From Polytrichum commune (taxonomy: Eukaryota; Streptophyta; Polytrichopsida; Polytrichales; Polytrichaceae): a stretch of DNA of 64,000 nt. A model generated the notes under the pieces. That model had not been told where the DNA came from. It saw nothing but the letters and a program-made list of their open reading frames with translations, and did no database searches. The stretch lies in contig OX485807.1 of assembly GCA_950295325.1 (NCBI GenBank), forward strand, positions 3,102,501 to 3,166,500. Reading direction: 5' to 3'. Position 1 is the first letter of the stretch; each line of letters opens with the position of its first letter. Below, piece by piece: positions 45,171 through 57,935 of this stretch. The position numbers and the translations under genes are program-made.

Positions 45171-46936
45171 AGAGGACCTTCTTATTATTTTTATTAATAA
45201 GAACACGGGGCTAACTATCAAATGGCGAAGTTGCGAGCTTCCCAGATGTAAATCTTCACAAACCCAGACATAGGCGATGACAGCCTGCAGAGGCAACCAG
45301 AAGGGTAATTGTTTTGGTAGGTTTCTTCTGTCTGACTTCTGGTGGTGTCGTCACACCTCGCAACAACAACAAAACTGTTGTAAACTCCTCCTCAGTTCAT
45401 CATCAGCAATCAGAGAGAGAGAGAGTCCGCCCTTGTCACAGGATTACAACCACAATATGTTCAGGGGAGAAAGCCTTCAGAAGCTCCCCCTCCCACCTTT
45501 CTCCCCACCAGCAGCAGGTCGAGAATGCATGCCTCCTTACGAACTTGGAGAGCCTCCTTTCGGTTTTGGTGCCGATATTGCTACTACACAAAGCTGAGCA
45601 TGCACCGAGTGGCTAATTGGTCATGGCACTGAGACGACTTCACGTGACTGGACTCTTTGCCGATCATGACCTTGCAGCATGCCACTGGACACTTCTGTCC
45701 TCCTCGCAGTACGAACGAAAGGCTCTGCTGCAGTGATCGCCCCAGGCACACAGAAAAGTGCGACAGCAATCAAGAGAGAAGACAAATGCACAAGACCAGA
45801 GGAATTCGACAGCCGGCCTTCTTCAGAGGAACCACCTGAGAGAGAGAGAGAGAAAGAGATACCTATCTGTCTGCAGGTACCACCTGGATTCTGCCTTCCA
45901 CTGCAGCAACAACAATAACTCGGGGAGTTTACTTATATGATGAGGTAAGGTCGGTCGGTCGAGCTTCCTACACCAATCTCTCTGCTTTTGAAAACTCCGA
46001 GTCGTCGACGGAGGCAGATAATTTCTCCTCCTCTCATACCATCGCCATCACCCAGCTCGACCTCAACCCACCAACACATGAGCCGCTTGACATCCTTTCC
46101 CCGCCACACACACAACAGAAAACACAAAGTACACACACCGAAGAGACTTCCTTTCTTCCTGCAGCATCGGCAACAAGGAGTACTCTCACTGTAAGCCTCT
46201 CTCCTGGTCACACCGTCGCCACTCCCACACGCTTCCCTCGTTCCTTCCTTCCAAGTTTACCCACTTCCTGCAAGCACACTGCAGCAGCAACAACAAAAAC
46301 CTGCTGCAACTAATTCAGAAGCTCCGGGACGACGAGCCTCAATGGAATGATCAGCTACCTTGACTTAGCTCCAACTTTAGACGAAGCAAAGTTCTAACAA
46401 CAACTATCATGACCAGCCTCCTATTACTGTCCAGATACCTACTAGGCTCTTCCTCTCACTCGACTCTCTCGACTCTTGACTCTCTCTCTCGCTCTCGCTC
46501 ACAACTCATCATCAGCAGCTGCAGCAAGGACGACAACACACATGCGCTTGAATGAGGCTCGTCCAGATTTGTGAGGAGGGTGGCCGTAGGCAAACTGAAG
46601 GAGGAGGAGGAGGAGGAGGAGGGGAAGAAGAAGATCCAAGCTCTGTGAGTAAAACTGGGGATGAAGAAGAAGGCTCTCCCCAGCAAATCGGCAGCAAAAC
46701 CCGAACACTCGTCACACACAAACATCCAGCAGCTTGAACCAATTCCTCCGGAACACAGTAAAAAACCCGATTTTTTGGGTCTAATTGCGGCAGATACTGA
46801 CTTGAATTGAACGAACTGATGAGCTGAGTAGAAATTCAACTTTACCCATCGATCGAAGTTCCCCCAAAGCCCACTTTTTTTGTGGAGTAGGTACCATTGT
46901 ACAGCTTCTCGGGGGTGGATCGTATAGCCGTGGTGT
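45171..46936 (-). other. Long leader region of the GRAS gene with upstream ORFs and simple repeats
   Basis: About 1.8 kb between the GRAS start and the candidate TATA box, rich in CT/GA tracts (45413-45423, 45840-45852, 46475-46500) and GGA runs (46602-46623). If transcribed without splicing it contains minus-strand upstream ORFs, including 46839-46456 (127 codons) and 46211-45933 (92 codons). Splicing within the leader cannot be excluded. No conserved peptide recognised. Confidence 0.5.
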
Positions 46937-46946
46937 GTATATATAC
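46937..46946 (-). promoter_or_regulatory. Candidate TATA box of the GRAS gene
   Basis: GTATATATAC, about 1820 bases 5' of the GRAS start. It lies just outside the CT-rich leader. Prediction only. Confidence 0.4.
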
Positions 46947-47159
46947 GGTGGTATGAGTACAGGAAGGTAAAGGGAAGGAGGGGGGGAGCAGGGCGACCCG
47001 GGATTTCAGGCCCGGGCTTTCAGAGGGTCAGTCCTATTCCTGTGCTCATAATGTGTCAGAATCTCAGCTTCTGACCCCCCCCCCCCTCCCTTCAGGTTGC
47101 CCCTCTGACTCCTCCCAACCCCCCACTTTTGGGTTTTCTTAATCTAATATTCCGCCTTA

Positions 47160-47658
47160 GGGCCACTTCACACACGAGACTGAGAGCCCGTGACCACTAC
47201 ACTCCAAGCACTCTCATTGGTGGAAAAGGCGGAGCCGGTCCAAGTTCGCGTCACACTATGCTTGAGGGACCAACGGAGTATGTGAATGCAAGATGCATGT
47301 CAAGTCTACATGGATTCCTACATGGTATCGAATGGATCATGTTTTATGGGTACTTGGATTATTTTCAAAAACCACCTCTTGGAGGTAGGCCTAACACAAA
47401 ACCGGGAGACAATGGCATTCCGAATGCTCACAACCGTTGATTTATTCTATTTTATCATGTGTGAGGACCCGCATGAATAGAAATTCATTGACTTAGCAGT
47501 TGGTTGAGGGACCGGTCTCATATGACTTCACAGTACACTTGAGGGTTTGTGATCACACTACATGATTTTGGAGTTGTGTTGGGACAGCCTTTGGACACTT
47601 TCTTTTGGGCTCTCACAATTTCATGGTCACGGCTCTTGGCTCGTGTGTAAAGTGACCC
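47160..47658. mobile_element. PIF/Harbinger-type MITE, TTA target duplication
   Basis: The left end is GGGCCACTTCACACACGAG, and the right end reads inward as GGGTCACTTTACACACGAG. Further pairing continues (GAGAGCCCGTGACC / AAGAGCCGTGACC). TTA flanks both sides (47157-47159, 47659-47661). 499 bp, no transposase. Confidence 0.88.
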
Positions 47659-47661
47659 TTA

Positions 47662-50600
47662 GCCTTGCCAACTCCATGATCCAATTAATTAAAATAAACC
47701 CGAGTTTCCAAATACCACGAGCATAATCCACCCCAGCAACCAATTTCTCCTCACTTTAAAACGACGCGACATTTTTATCTAGTTTGAGGAATCTTGCCTG
47801 CCTTTGAAGCACGGTGTTGTGATGACCCATCTCGGGATGATAACTGACCAAGAGATAACGTCACCCTCCTCCTTCCGTGCCAGCTAGGATGCCACATCAA
47901 TAATTTACAGGTAGTTAATAATGCCATTTCGTTCAAAACGAAGAAAAAAGAAAAGGATGGACTTAGGGTGGCCGAAGAAGCATTTTAAGTTCTAAAGATG
48001 CTTGTGGGTTCAATACTAAAGCCGGGGATATCACACCATATGTTCCGTGCAGGTGTCACTCACTTGGCACTTACCTACAACCTTGTTTAACGCTAGAACT
48101 ACTTGCACTTTCGGCTCACAAAACTTTTTAAAATCTATGCAGAGTTGGGCCCGTGTTTTTCATATGCAATAGCGTTTCTTGGGGTTACGTAGGTAGGCCT
48201 TCTAATTGGGCAGCCCTCCGGACCACATCATCCATATTATGTGTACGTTGTTAGAGTCGTGTGAGAGATTAGACCAACGGGATCAAGATCACAAGCACCT
48301 TAGTAACTTAATTTATGCTTAATGTGCAAATCATACTTATGTTGGTTATGTTTTTACACTTTAGTACACTAAAGTATATGATGCCAAATCCATCACATAA
48401 TATTAGTCGGTATCATGGTTCAGATTCAGCCTTTAAAAATATCCAAAATTTCCTTACCCTCCGCACAACTTGAGATTAAGCTAACACTGTTTGTTTTTCT
48501 CACTATGTTCATTATACTCTCAACATCTTCGCGGCAAGGCTACTGGCCCACCCAACTCCCTAGCTATGTTGGGTAAGGTTATGCACTTTAAGCGTTGACC
48601 CTCTATACTATTATTATATTAAAGATGTTATGAATGGTCCGCATCAGCCATTGTCAAGGGATTATGATGCACTAAAGTTGTTTCATTTGAATTTTGTGTG
48701 CAAAAATTAGAAGGGTTCAAAGTTCTACTAGTAGATGATTCGAAACCAATTTATATACAAGTTTGATGTTAAGATGTTGGACATTCTCATAATCCATACA
48801 TGCTCGTTGTGCATGGTTGTAGGATGTTGATTTTGGGTGGGCCAACTATTGAATAGCACCATCTACCTTACACAAATACGTGTAATTACTATGACACGTG
48901 GTGCTAGCAAAAGAAACATTCATTGCTAAGACTAAGTCCACAGTATCAAAAGATAGTTGTAAATTTTGAAGACATTTAGGCTCATTTCTTATTGGGCAAC
49001 CAACATTTATATTCTTAATACTATGTAAAGATCATGTATATTTGGAGTCAGCTAGGGCTCGTGGTGTCTAAGTAAACTCATTCATTGCAAAGGTGAAAAC
49101 GTAGTCAAGTATATTATAACCTATAAATATATATTTCTAGATCATTCGACTCTAGAAATATAAAGACCCCAAATTAGTCCAGTGGTATCAAATTGAAATG
49201 AATTGGCCCTCAATCTTGTAAGGATTTTTTTCCCACTGAAACCCCTTCATCCACGATGGAAGAGTGTACACCATGAATCCCAAGCCTTTGGAATCTACTA
49301 TAGTCTACATTAGGTATGCTACTATGCATACATACGTGTGAAGGGAAACTCTTGAACACCCATTATATTGCACACATATAGGAATTCCAAGTAACAGGCA
49401 AGTCACAAGAACACTCAGGAGTGACACATATGTGATCATTCAAATTCCCCTTGTTATCTGAACTGTCTCATAGGTATTTTGGATATGTACCTTTCTGGAC
49501 ATTTCTTTTACTCTCCCATAAGCCTTTTGGCAGTTCCCGGACTTTTAGATAAATGTCATAATATTTCAACTGGAATTGCAATAGGGGAACATGTTAATCT
49601 AAACCCACACGACCATGTGTCCACTTCTCTACACTAATTAATGTATGTAGTGCCACACACTCCCTATATATAGCACTGCAGGTTATATTACTACCCAATC
49701 AACCTCATTTTGCGCATGATTTTCAGCGCACGTGGAACTACAAATCCTTGAAGTTTGTCATTGAAACTCATTGATCAAAGGTCGCCCTTCCTGAGTACAA
49801 ATCCCTCCAGACCGACCCAAATCAATTTAGGGCAGAAAAAAAGGCCTAATTGCACCCGAAAAAATCGGTTGTCATGGAAGTAATCTGTTCTAAGAAATGT
49901 TAAGGGTCAAGTGGAGCTCGCCAAACGTTCACTTAGTGCTATCGTGCACTCACACATTTGTTGTATGTCATTGAATATTTATCATCCTGCCATATGAGAG
50001 CAGTAGGGTTTTGTTTGATCTCGAAATCCATAATATTGCTCTGCATCAAGTTGTCGCACCATGAGGCCAAGAATTTTGCGAGTATAATGCTCTTTTTATG
50101 TTAGGCTTTCCTTATAAAAATGAACAATACTCAACATAAGCATTGTTTAAACGACAAAATGAGAATTTTTCATGCTTGCCTTACTGGAGATGGAATGTCA
50201 TATTATTATACTATTTGAATAGAGTCGTTGTCGAAGGCTCACATGTATTCACACATATGCTTGTTGGGTCTACGTCACGCCATGTCATCAATAACCGATC
50301 ATTATACCCGGCCGTATTGAGTAAATAGCAATCATATATTTACAAGGGCTAACAACCTCACTAAATGCTCCCCTTTTAGAAAGGGAGTTGTGCTGAGATT
50401 GAGTAATGTTATGTCACAACCCTCCATTTCACCAAATTTTGTATGTGAACGATGAAACGACTACATCTAAGAATTGGTGGTCGCTTTCACTCACATGCCA
50501 TTAATACATGACTCTTCATCAACCATCTCAACTTTGTTTCTAAAGTTGAACAATATAATATAAAGAAGAATAGGCATTTTTAGAGATGAAAAAACACCAG

Positions 50601-50794
50601 CTGACTCGGTGGTTGACTGCACCCCTAACCTGAGGGTTGGGGCAAACCAACCCGTACACTGGTTTCTTGGAGGCAAGGGTTTAGGCATCCAACAAGGAAC
50701 AAGTGTATGGGTCGGTTCGCCCAAATCACCCCTAGCCTGAGTCCCCTACAGTACAAACAATTTGCATTCACCCAAAACATAATGGCTCACCCAA
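47662..50794. other. Gene-free stretch
   Basis: No gene, RNA or transposon could be supported. AT-rich, with short frames lacking motifs. Confidence 0.5.
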
Positions 50795-51022
50795 TGAACG
50801 GGGAGAACCGACCGCTAATTACAGATGAACCGATTGAGTTTGAGAACCAATCGGTTAAAATTGAAGACTTCAAGAAAGTTACTAATCATTTAAGAAGAAT
50901 CTATAGAATATACCTCAAATTAGTAAAGAAAACCGAAAGATCACACAACATGTAACCGGTTGGACTTGGAAACACAGGGATTTTGACCGATTATAAGTTA
51001 GATGCCCAAAAACCTCCCCGGC
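50795..51022 (+). repeat. Dispersed repeat family R2, copy B
   Basis: The best-preserved direct copy: GGGGAGAACCGACCGCTAAT, ACAGATGAACCGATTGAGTT, AGAATCTATAGAATATACCT, GATGCCCAAAAACCTCCCCG. It matches 9395-9552 and the reverse complement of 62890-63115. Confidence 0.8.
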
Positions 51023-51236
51023 TGCTTGTACAAAATTGCGAAATAACAAAGTCGAGGAAGTACTGAAACATGAAATACGGGCAGTGGCATTTAAGACACG
51101 AATGTTGAATTTGGCAGATTGATTTCTGGGGACTCGACCAACTTGCATGCAAGCCCTGCAAATAAGTTAAAGCCAAGAACAACGCCCTTCTAATAAGTAG
51201 TTTTTGAAATGTTGAGGCTCACTAACTTAAAGCTGT

Positions 51237-52870
51237 AACTTAGCACAGTGGCCCCAGTGCATTTGTCGCACATCCCGAGACTGCTGCTGTCACGGGGGTG
51301 GATCCAAAAAGTTGGAGCTTATTAACTTAGTGCCCCTTTTCCTTTCCCCTTACACAGATTGGGAGCTCGAGGAAAGGGAGCACTCTCATTGGTGGAATGG
51401 AGCCTCTTGCGCATGCTTGTTCAGTCAAGTTCATTTAACTATAATTACTCAAGTCTTCACTTGGAGACCTTGGGCTTTTTGTGGTGCTAAGCCTTGCAAT
51501 GTTTACACGGTGTCTCAAAGGATTCCATGTGTAACGTTTATAACATGTTTTCAAACAAAACCTTAAGTAACCTATTTCATGAAGGGTTTAGGAAAATTGG
51601 GAGTTCAAACTCTAGTTTTGCCATCCTAAAAGGGGAGGGAGGGGGGGGGGGGGGGTCATTAGCCCAAGTGCATTGTGTCACATACCTTGAAATTGCCACT
51701 ATCATGGGGGTGGATCCAAAAAGTTGTAGCTTATTAAGCTCTTCTATTTTCCTTAAGAGATTGAGAGCTTGAAGAAAGGAGCCATCTCGTTGGAGGAAAG
51801 GAGCCTCTTACGCATGCTTTGTCACTCAAGCCCATTTTATCATACTCGAGTTTGGAATTGTTATTGGGCTCACAATGCTTACATGGCATCTCAATGGATC
51901 CATTGTTGAATGACTACAACAAGCTTTTGGTCAAAATCTTGAGCAACCCACTGCATGAAGGGTTTAGGAATATCAAAACTTCAAACTCTAATTTTGTCAG
52001 TGGTCACTGGGCCAAGTGCATTGCTTCACACACCCCAAGACTACCAATATTATTGGGCCAATACAAAAGTTGTAACTTACTAGCCCCCCCCCCTTCCTCT
52101 TCCAACTCTTAGAGAGGTCAAGAGCTCAAAGAAAGGATATGTGTCATTGCCAGAAAGGAGCCTCCTATGCATTGCATGTTTACTCAAGTTCACTTTTTAC
52201 TTGAGCCTTCAAATTGAATGCTTGGACAATGCTTACATGATGTCTTGATGGATCCAAAATGGAACAACTACAACAAGGCTTTTGATCATAATCTTAAGCA
52301 ACCTAGGTCATGAAGGGTTTAGAAAAGTTGAGAATTTGAACTCTCGTTTTGTGTGTGTGTCAACCCAATGAGATTTTGTGTGTCAAATTTCTCAGCTCTC
52401 ATGGCCTCTTTTGGTGGGGTTGGCTTTGGTGGTCATAATTAACTCCTTTGCCATTGAATTCCTTTCAATCTGTACCAACCAACCCAATTATTTAAAAAAT
52501 AAAATAAAAAATGATTGGCCTTGCATTCACTTTCAAGCATGGCCATTTTGCACTTGCTCAAAATATTGAGAGTTGTCGAGAGGATTGGTGAAGCTCTATT
52601 AAGTTTTGAGCTTTGGATGAAGCTTGTCATTCCCAAGTACATGAATCGTAAGTTCAAGCTCTAAATTAGAAAATTTGTGTAAGGGGGCATGAAGTAGTTC
52701 ATGATTTTGATGAAGAGCTTTGCAATATATACCATGAGCTTGTTGCAATCTTTCCATGTCGGATCTATCAAGACGCAATACAAGCATTGTAAGCTTTTAA
52801 AACATTCAAGCTCCGAAGTTGGCAACTCAAGTGTAAAGTGGACTTGAGTGAACAAGAGAACATAAGGCTC
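51237..52870. repeat. Cluster of about 380-bp repeats: three direct units and one inverted partial unit
   Basis: Direct units at about 51237-51625, 51650-52000 and 52001-52365 share GTGGATCCAAAAAGTTG or a variant, GGAGCCTC, ACAATGCTTACATG and ATGAAGGGTTTAG. The segment 52570-52870 matches them on the opposite strand (ACAATGCTTGTATTGCGTCT, ACTTGAGTGAAC in inverted sense). A 17-20 base G run is at about 51632-51655. No coding frame is shared between units. Confidence 0.75.
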
Positions 52871-53109
52871 ATTCTTTTCTTTGAGCTCTCAACCTCTCTA
52901 GCATAAAAAGGGGCTCATGATGGGTAAGTATTACAGTTCAAGATTAAATATTAAGCTCTTACAGTGAAGAATCCAATCGGTTAAGAGTCAAATTTTGGAT
53001 CCAAGGAGTTTACCCCCAAGCTTTTGAGTTTGAAAATATGACCCCCAAGAAAATGTGGAAATAAAATTGGCACTACTTTCCCGTCATATGTTGTTGGTCC
53101 TGACTCAAG

Positions 53110-53540
53110 AAAAATAATCCATTTAATTTGAGAAACCAAACTTCAAGCTTGGATTCAATCTTGAGTCCAAAAGTAGGGTCCATTGAAATTGTTTTTGCCC
53201 CTAAGTTTCTTGGACTCATACCCTCATGTACACCCCACCCTAAGGGCGGCCTTATTTTTGGATTTTGGGTCCAATACACTCAATGGGGTCTAAAACACCT
53301 TCCTTTCGCACTCAAAACTGATTTCTTAAACTAGGAGTATTTTCATGGTTGAAGACTACCCATGACTTACGGAAACATAATAACATATTAGTGCCACTTC
53401 ATTCTTACATACTTTAAACTTAAACCTTAGTGTAAACTACCATGGGTTCCAAATTTTGCTCTTGACCCGGATAAGATTATTCGTTTTAAGAGTTTATGTA
53501 GTCATGGACCCTAATGTAAACCCACCATGATGGTTGCTTT
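53110..53540. repeat. Dispersed repeat family R3, copy related to GH2 intron 9
   Basis: 53110-53210 is the reverse complement of part of intron 9 (AAGCTTG..TT.GGTTTCTCA, TTTTGGACTCAA). 53360-53525 matches it directly, including GTGCCAC, TTCATTCTTACATACTTT and the end block TGTAAACCCACC. Confidence 0.55.
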
Positions 53541-54018
53541 ACACAGATACCAAAAGCCGTGACCATGAAAGTCTAAGGGCCCTTTAAAGTCATCCAAATG
53601 TTGTGCCGTGGAAAGTAAAAATCCAATGTTGCAATTGGTGGGTCCTCAAGCTTAGTGTGAAGTGAAAGTGGGCCATGTTGAGGGACCACGACTTATTTTA
53701 TGGACAATCCAAACTAGTTGGTAGTCCGAGACCCCACCATGACAATTGCTTGCCATGGCCCCTAGTTCTATGTTAGACCCGCCTCTTTTTGATGGACCTA
53801 CCACAATATTTGGTAGACCATGAAATGACCTGCTTGGTGCCATATAGGACGCCATGTAGATGATTCATCCAATTGCATTTCTTTGGTCCCTGAGGCCCTC
53901 AAAGTCTAGTGTAAAGTAAACTTGGACCATCTTTGGCTTTTCAACCAATCATATACTTGTATGTCACAAGTCGGGGGCCCACAACCTCTCTAGTGTAAAT
54001 TTAAGTGACCTTCATATA

Positions 54019-54323
54019 AGGTAGGAGCACCTTAAACCGAGTTAAGGTATTTGGCGTGCGTGTGGAAGCCATATGAACCAAAACAATTTTTTTCCTAGGT
54101 AGGTAAAAAGAGACGATGTAACTTGCAAGTTTTTTTCTCCCCCCCCCCCCCCCTACTTTGACATAAATACAAAAAAATTAAGTGAGAATTGTGTTGGCAT
54201 CCAAAACCATTAGGGGTGCCCGATGTTCACATGGTGAACATCCTCAAAATCAACATGTACTTATTATGAAAGATTTTGAGGGTGTTGGTTTGGGTGATGT
54301 CTTGGTTTAAGGTGCTCCTACCT
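54019..54323. mobile_element. MITE with TA target duplication (Tc1/mariner-like)
   Basis: Inverted ends AGGTAGGAGCACCTTAAACC (left) and the same sequence reading inward from the right. TA flanks both sides (54017-54018, 54324-54325). The 305-bp element has no ORF and contains a 14-base C run. The TA duplication suggests the mariner superfamily, but the end sequence is not the common Stowaway CTCCCTCC type. Confidence 0.75.
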
Positions 54324-54639
54324 TACAAGATGCACCCCCATCCCAGCCTTGCCCTACCCTACCCCAATTCACCATTGTCTATAATCAAACGATCATCAAC
54401 AGCTCTCTCTCTCTCTCTCTCTCTCTCAACAATTCAATGAACAAGGAGAACCAACCACTACACTAGCTATTGTAGGTAGTGTCACTTACTATTTGAAATA
54501 ATGCGATGTTATATCTATTTATTGTGTACCTCAACCGACAGATGTCAAATTGGTCGTTTGGACATTACAAAACATCAACAACTTCACTTCATAAAAAAAT
54601 AACATTGGTAGTAAAAACATATAGCAATGTGTAACTCGA

Positions 54640-54880
54640 GAATTCAAGAAACTACGGGTTGAGTTGGGCAAACAAGCGGTTGAAGTTGAAGGCTTCACGA
54701 AAACCACCGATTGTTTTCGAGGGACGTAGAGAACATGCCTCAAACCCATAAAGGACCCGAAAAGGTGTCGACATGTATGATAAGCAAGCAAGCAAGCAAC
54801 CAGCCAGTTGGGCTTGGAAACACTCGGATCTCGACCGAGTGTGGCCCGAAATCACGTCCCGGGACAAGTGTCACAGGTCC
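54640..54880 (+). repeat. Dispersed repeat family R2, diverged copy C
   Basis: Shares GCGGTTGAAGTTGAAGGCTT, TTGGGCTTGGAAACAC and the order of blocks with the other R2 copies. Interrupted by a GCAA microsatellite at 54783-54798. Confidence 0.55.
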
Positions 54881-55319
54881 TCCAAAATGTTCCCAAAACC
54901 AATACCCCACCCCACCCCACCCCCAACACACAGAACGGCATGGAGGCAGCAGCAGCAGCAGCAACAGGGGCCAACATTTACTCCCATGGCGGCAGCCTTG
55001 CACATAATATAAGGCTCCTCAGTGTGTAAGTTAGTGGTACTTGGGGCCGGTCTGCCTGCCTGCTCGCTCACTCGCTTGCTTGCTTGCTTTTAATCATTAA
55101 CTTACTCATAAAGAACGGGACTCCTCTCCTGCTGCCTGGAGGGAGGCCGGGAGTGTCACTGCATATATATATATATATGTATATCTATCTATATAGATAT
55201 GGTGATTGCCACAGCTGCGTATATGACATATATCACAGCTCATGATTTGGGGAGGGAGAGAGAGAGAGAGGAGGGAATTGATTGTATACAAGTGTACCTC
55301 TCATTCATCTACCATAAAT

Positions 55320-56125
55320 TCCCTGCAATAACGTACGTCTCGGAGGTTGATTTGACACCGGAATTGGTTTTAAAGACCCCGAAGTTGTCTACTCAAGGTC
55401 GTGTGATATGAATCGGGCAGCAAACTCGTAGGGGTTCGAGCTTTTATGTTGGATGGATGGGAGGTGTGTTTGTATGTGATAATCTTCTCTCTCCTCGTGG
55501 TTTGTAAGTTGTAAGTGTCAAGTACTCACTCAGCTCGTGCTCATCTAACGTAAATTCCTTGCAATAATGTACGTCTCGGAGGTTGATTTGACTCCAAAGT
55601 CGGTTTTAAAGACCCCGAAGCAGTCTACTCAAGGTCATGTGATACAAATCGGCAGCAAACTCGTAGGGGTTTAAGGCTTTTATGTTGGGTGGATGAGAGG
55701 TATGTTTGTATGTGATATTCTCCTCTCTCTTCGTGGTTTGTAACTTGTAAGTGTCAAGTATTCATTCAGCTCATGCTCATCTAACATTAAAGACATGTAA
55801 TAACTTGCATCTCGGAGGTTGATTTGACACTGGAATTGGTTTTAAAGACCCCGAAGTAGTCTACTCGAGGTCATGTGATATGAATCAACAGCAGACTCAT
55901 AGGGGGTTCGAGCTTTTATGTTGGATGGATGAGAGGAACATGTGTATCTGATAATCCCTTCTCTCCCCATGGTTTGTAACTTACAAGTGTCAAGTGCTCA
56001 CTCAGCTCGCGCTCATCTTACATATAAATAAAAATTAAAAAATTAAAACCCTGCAATAACATGCATCTCGGAGGTTGATTTGACACCGGAATCGGTTTTA
56101 AAGACCCCGAAGTAGTCTACTCGAG
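55320..56125 (+). repeat. 236-bp tandem array, about 3.4 units
   Basis: The block TCTCGGAGGTTGATTTGACA recurs at 55338, 55574, 55810 and 56066 (the second copy has one mismatch). Each is followed by GGTTTTAAAGACCCCGAAG and GTCTACTC.AGGTC.TGTGATA. Spacings are 236, 236 and 256; the last is longer because of a short A/T-rich insertion near 56025-56050. Confidence 0.95.
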
Positions 56126-56189
56126 TATATATTTGTGTGGTATTAGGGCAAGTTTCCTTGTTAAGAACAATGATCAAAATGACAAGTGT

Positions 56190-56660
56190 TATGATGAGAT
56201 TGGACTATGTGCACATACTATGATTAGGATTCTAGGTTCAACATTGAACCTAAATGAGTGGGTCTACATGACTTATAAAGAAAAAGAGATACTTCACTTT
56301 GATCTCTTAGAACTTTTGAATCTCAATTTGGATTTGAAATTTGAAATGATGAAATCTATGTTATTCATATTTGCTAATGGGAAACAAGGCAATTCCCAAG
56401 CCGATCCATTCTAGGACACAGTTGAGGGACCCATTTGACCATTTAATGAGCATGTCAACTTTCACTTTGACATGCTAAAGGTATTCGTATGAGCTCCAAA
56501 AATGGCGAGGAGAATGGCTACAACCTTGGATTTGCTAATTGTCTTGTACTAATCACGTGTTTTATATCCTAGCAAATGTGAGCTTAAAAAGTGTCCATTT
56601 AAGACCCATCTTCTCGAGTAGCCGATTACGAAGACTTTCAGACCCCATGTTTCGATGCTG
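56190..56660 (+). repeat. Dispersed repeat family R1, copy C
   Basis: The longest copy of R1. Its 5' half matches 8735-8960 (TTCACTTTGATCTCTTAGAA) and its 3' half matches 30300-30530 (TGAGCTCCAAAAATGG, TTGGATTTGCTAATTGTCTT). It therefore links the other two partial copies into one family. Confidence 0.75.
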
Positions 56661-57679
56661 AGGTGCTAATAGATTATCGTTTACTCAAAGGTGATTGGAA
56701 CACACACATGCATCCACAATTTCACTATGGAATTCCTCAATACCTCCACATTTGGAAGACAATAGAGTTACATGTAACATGAACTTAAAAATCATGGGTT
56801 TAGCCCCAAACCTTGAGTTTATGAGAATTAACACAAAGTCATCTCAAGTTTTTTTCATGCTTAAATTACCATACATAATGAGTGGTGTTAGGCTATTAAA
56901 AATTGGCTTTCTAGCGAGTCTTGATAGGATGGGTGGGTCAAGGTAGCCTTGCATAGGCTGATGCAAGATTTAGGACAAAGGATCCCATGCACATACCCTA
57001 TTTTAGATCTTAAAATTCTCTCAAAGTTTGAGAGATGGAAAGACGAGGTCCCAAAATTTCACCCAACTTTCAAAATAGGCGCAAATATATGACGAGCTAA
57101 CGAGCTCTTGATATAAAGTTTTCTCAAAGAAGGATTGAACCCACAATTTTATCCCTTGTTGATGGATTTTACAGAGAACTCTAATGTCTTGCGAATTGGG
57201 ACATTTTGGCGGCACTTTTAGCCCTACAATCAGGTCATATTTCAGTAAAATTGGACATGTTTTCAAATTTGTGTTATTTTTGCTACCTCAAATTTTATAG
57301 GCGTATCCATCGATATAATTTTAGTTCAAAATAATGAAGTCTAACAAAAAAAATGTTAATGTAGTATACTTGATGCTATTATCTTATACATTCAGTTCAT
57401 TGAGTAATGAAGATGTGATCATGACATCTATTATAACGCTATCACAACTATGCACGTGCAATCATATTGGAAGATCTTACCATACAACTCAAGCATAATG
57501 TAATTTTGGACTAAACATGGGTCCAATTCCATCTCAAATATAAGTTCTAAAGGACCAATGTACGATCTGGATACATGTATGAGCTTCATTAGTCTTCAAA
57601 TTAGTGATTTTTATTTATGGGTTTCAATATTCGCTTAGTATATTATAATATGTTAGTGTACAAAGTAACATACATATAT
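56661..57679. other. Gene-free stretch
   Basis: No gene, RNA or transposon recognised. AT-rich. Confidence 0.5.
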
Positions 57680-57935
57680 TCATGTGCGACATTAATGATC
57701 AACACAATAAATATGTTTTTGCATCCAAGAGCACATAGGTTGTGTTTGTGAACCCAAATCTAAAATAACATCAACATATTCAACGAATTGAAAATGTGCA
57801 CTTGAATCTGTTTAAATTGGATGTGATCACTTTTGACACAATTGGATCGAAATAAAAAACACGTAGATTAAATTCACAATTTCATGCATGGAAGGGCTCA
57901 TATTTGCTCCTCTCGCAACACTTAGGGTTTAACAT
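57680..57935 (+). repeat. Dispersed repeat family R5, copy A
   Basis: Shares GATCA..A.AATA..TATGT.TTT, CACTTTTGACA.AATTG, GTGCACTTGAA and TGCATG.A.GG with 62290-62510. Confidence 0.5.

Noticed and set aside
46456..46839. Independent 127-aa minus-strand gene upstream of the GRAS gene
   Set aside because: Low-complexity Ser/Phe and Arg-Glu runs from simple repeats; treated as an upstream ORF in the leader at most.
47129..47440. 103-codon plus-strand frame
   Set aside because: Lies inside a MITE and starts before its left end; no protein-like motifs.
55320..56125. Regularly spaced repeats reminiscent of a CRISPR array
   Set aside because: Units are 236 bp, the whole unit repeats, and the DNA is plant nuclear; it is a tandem minisatellite.
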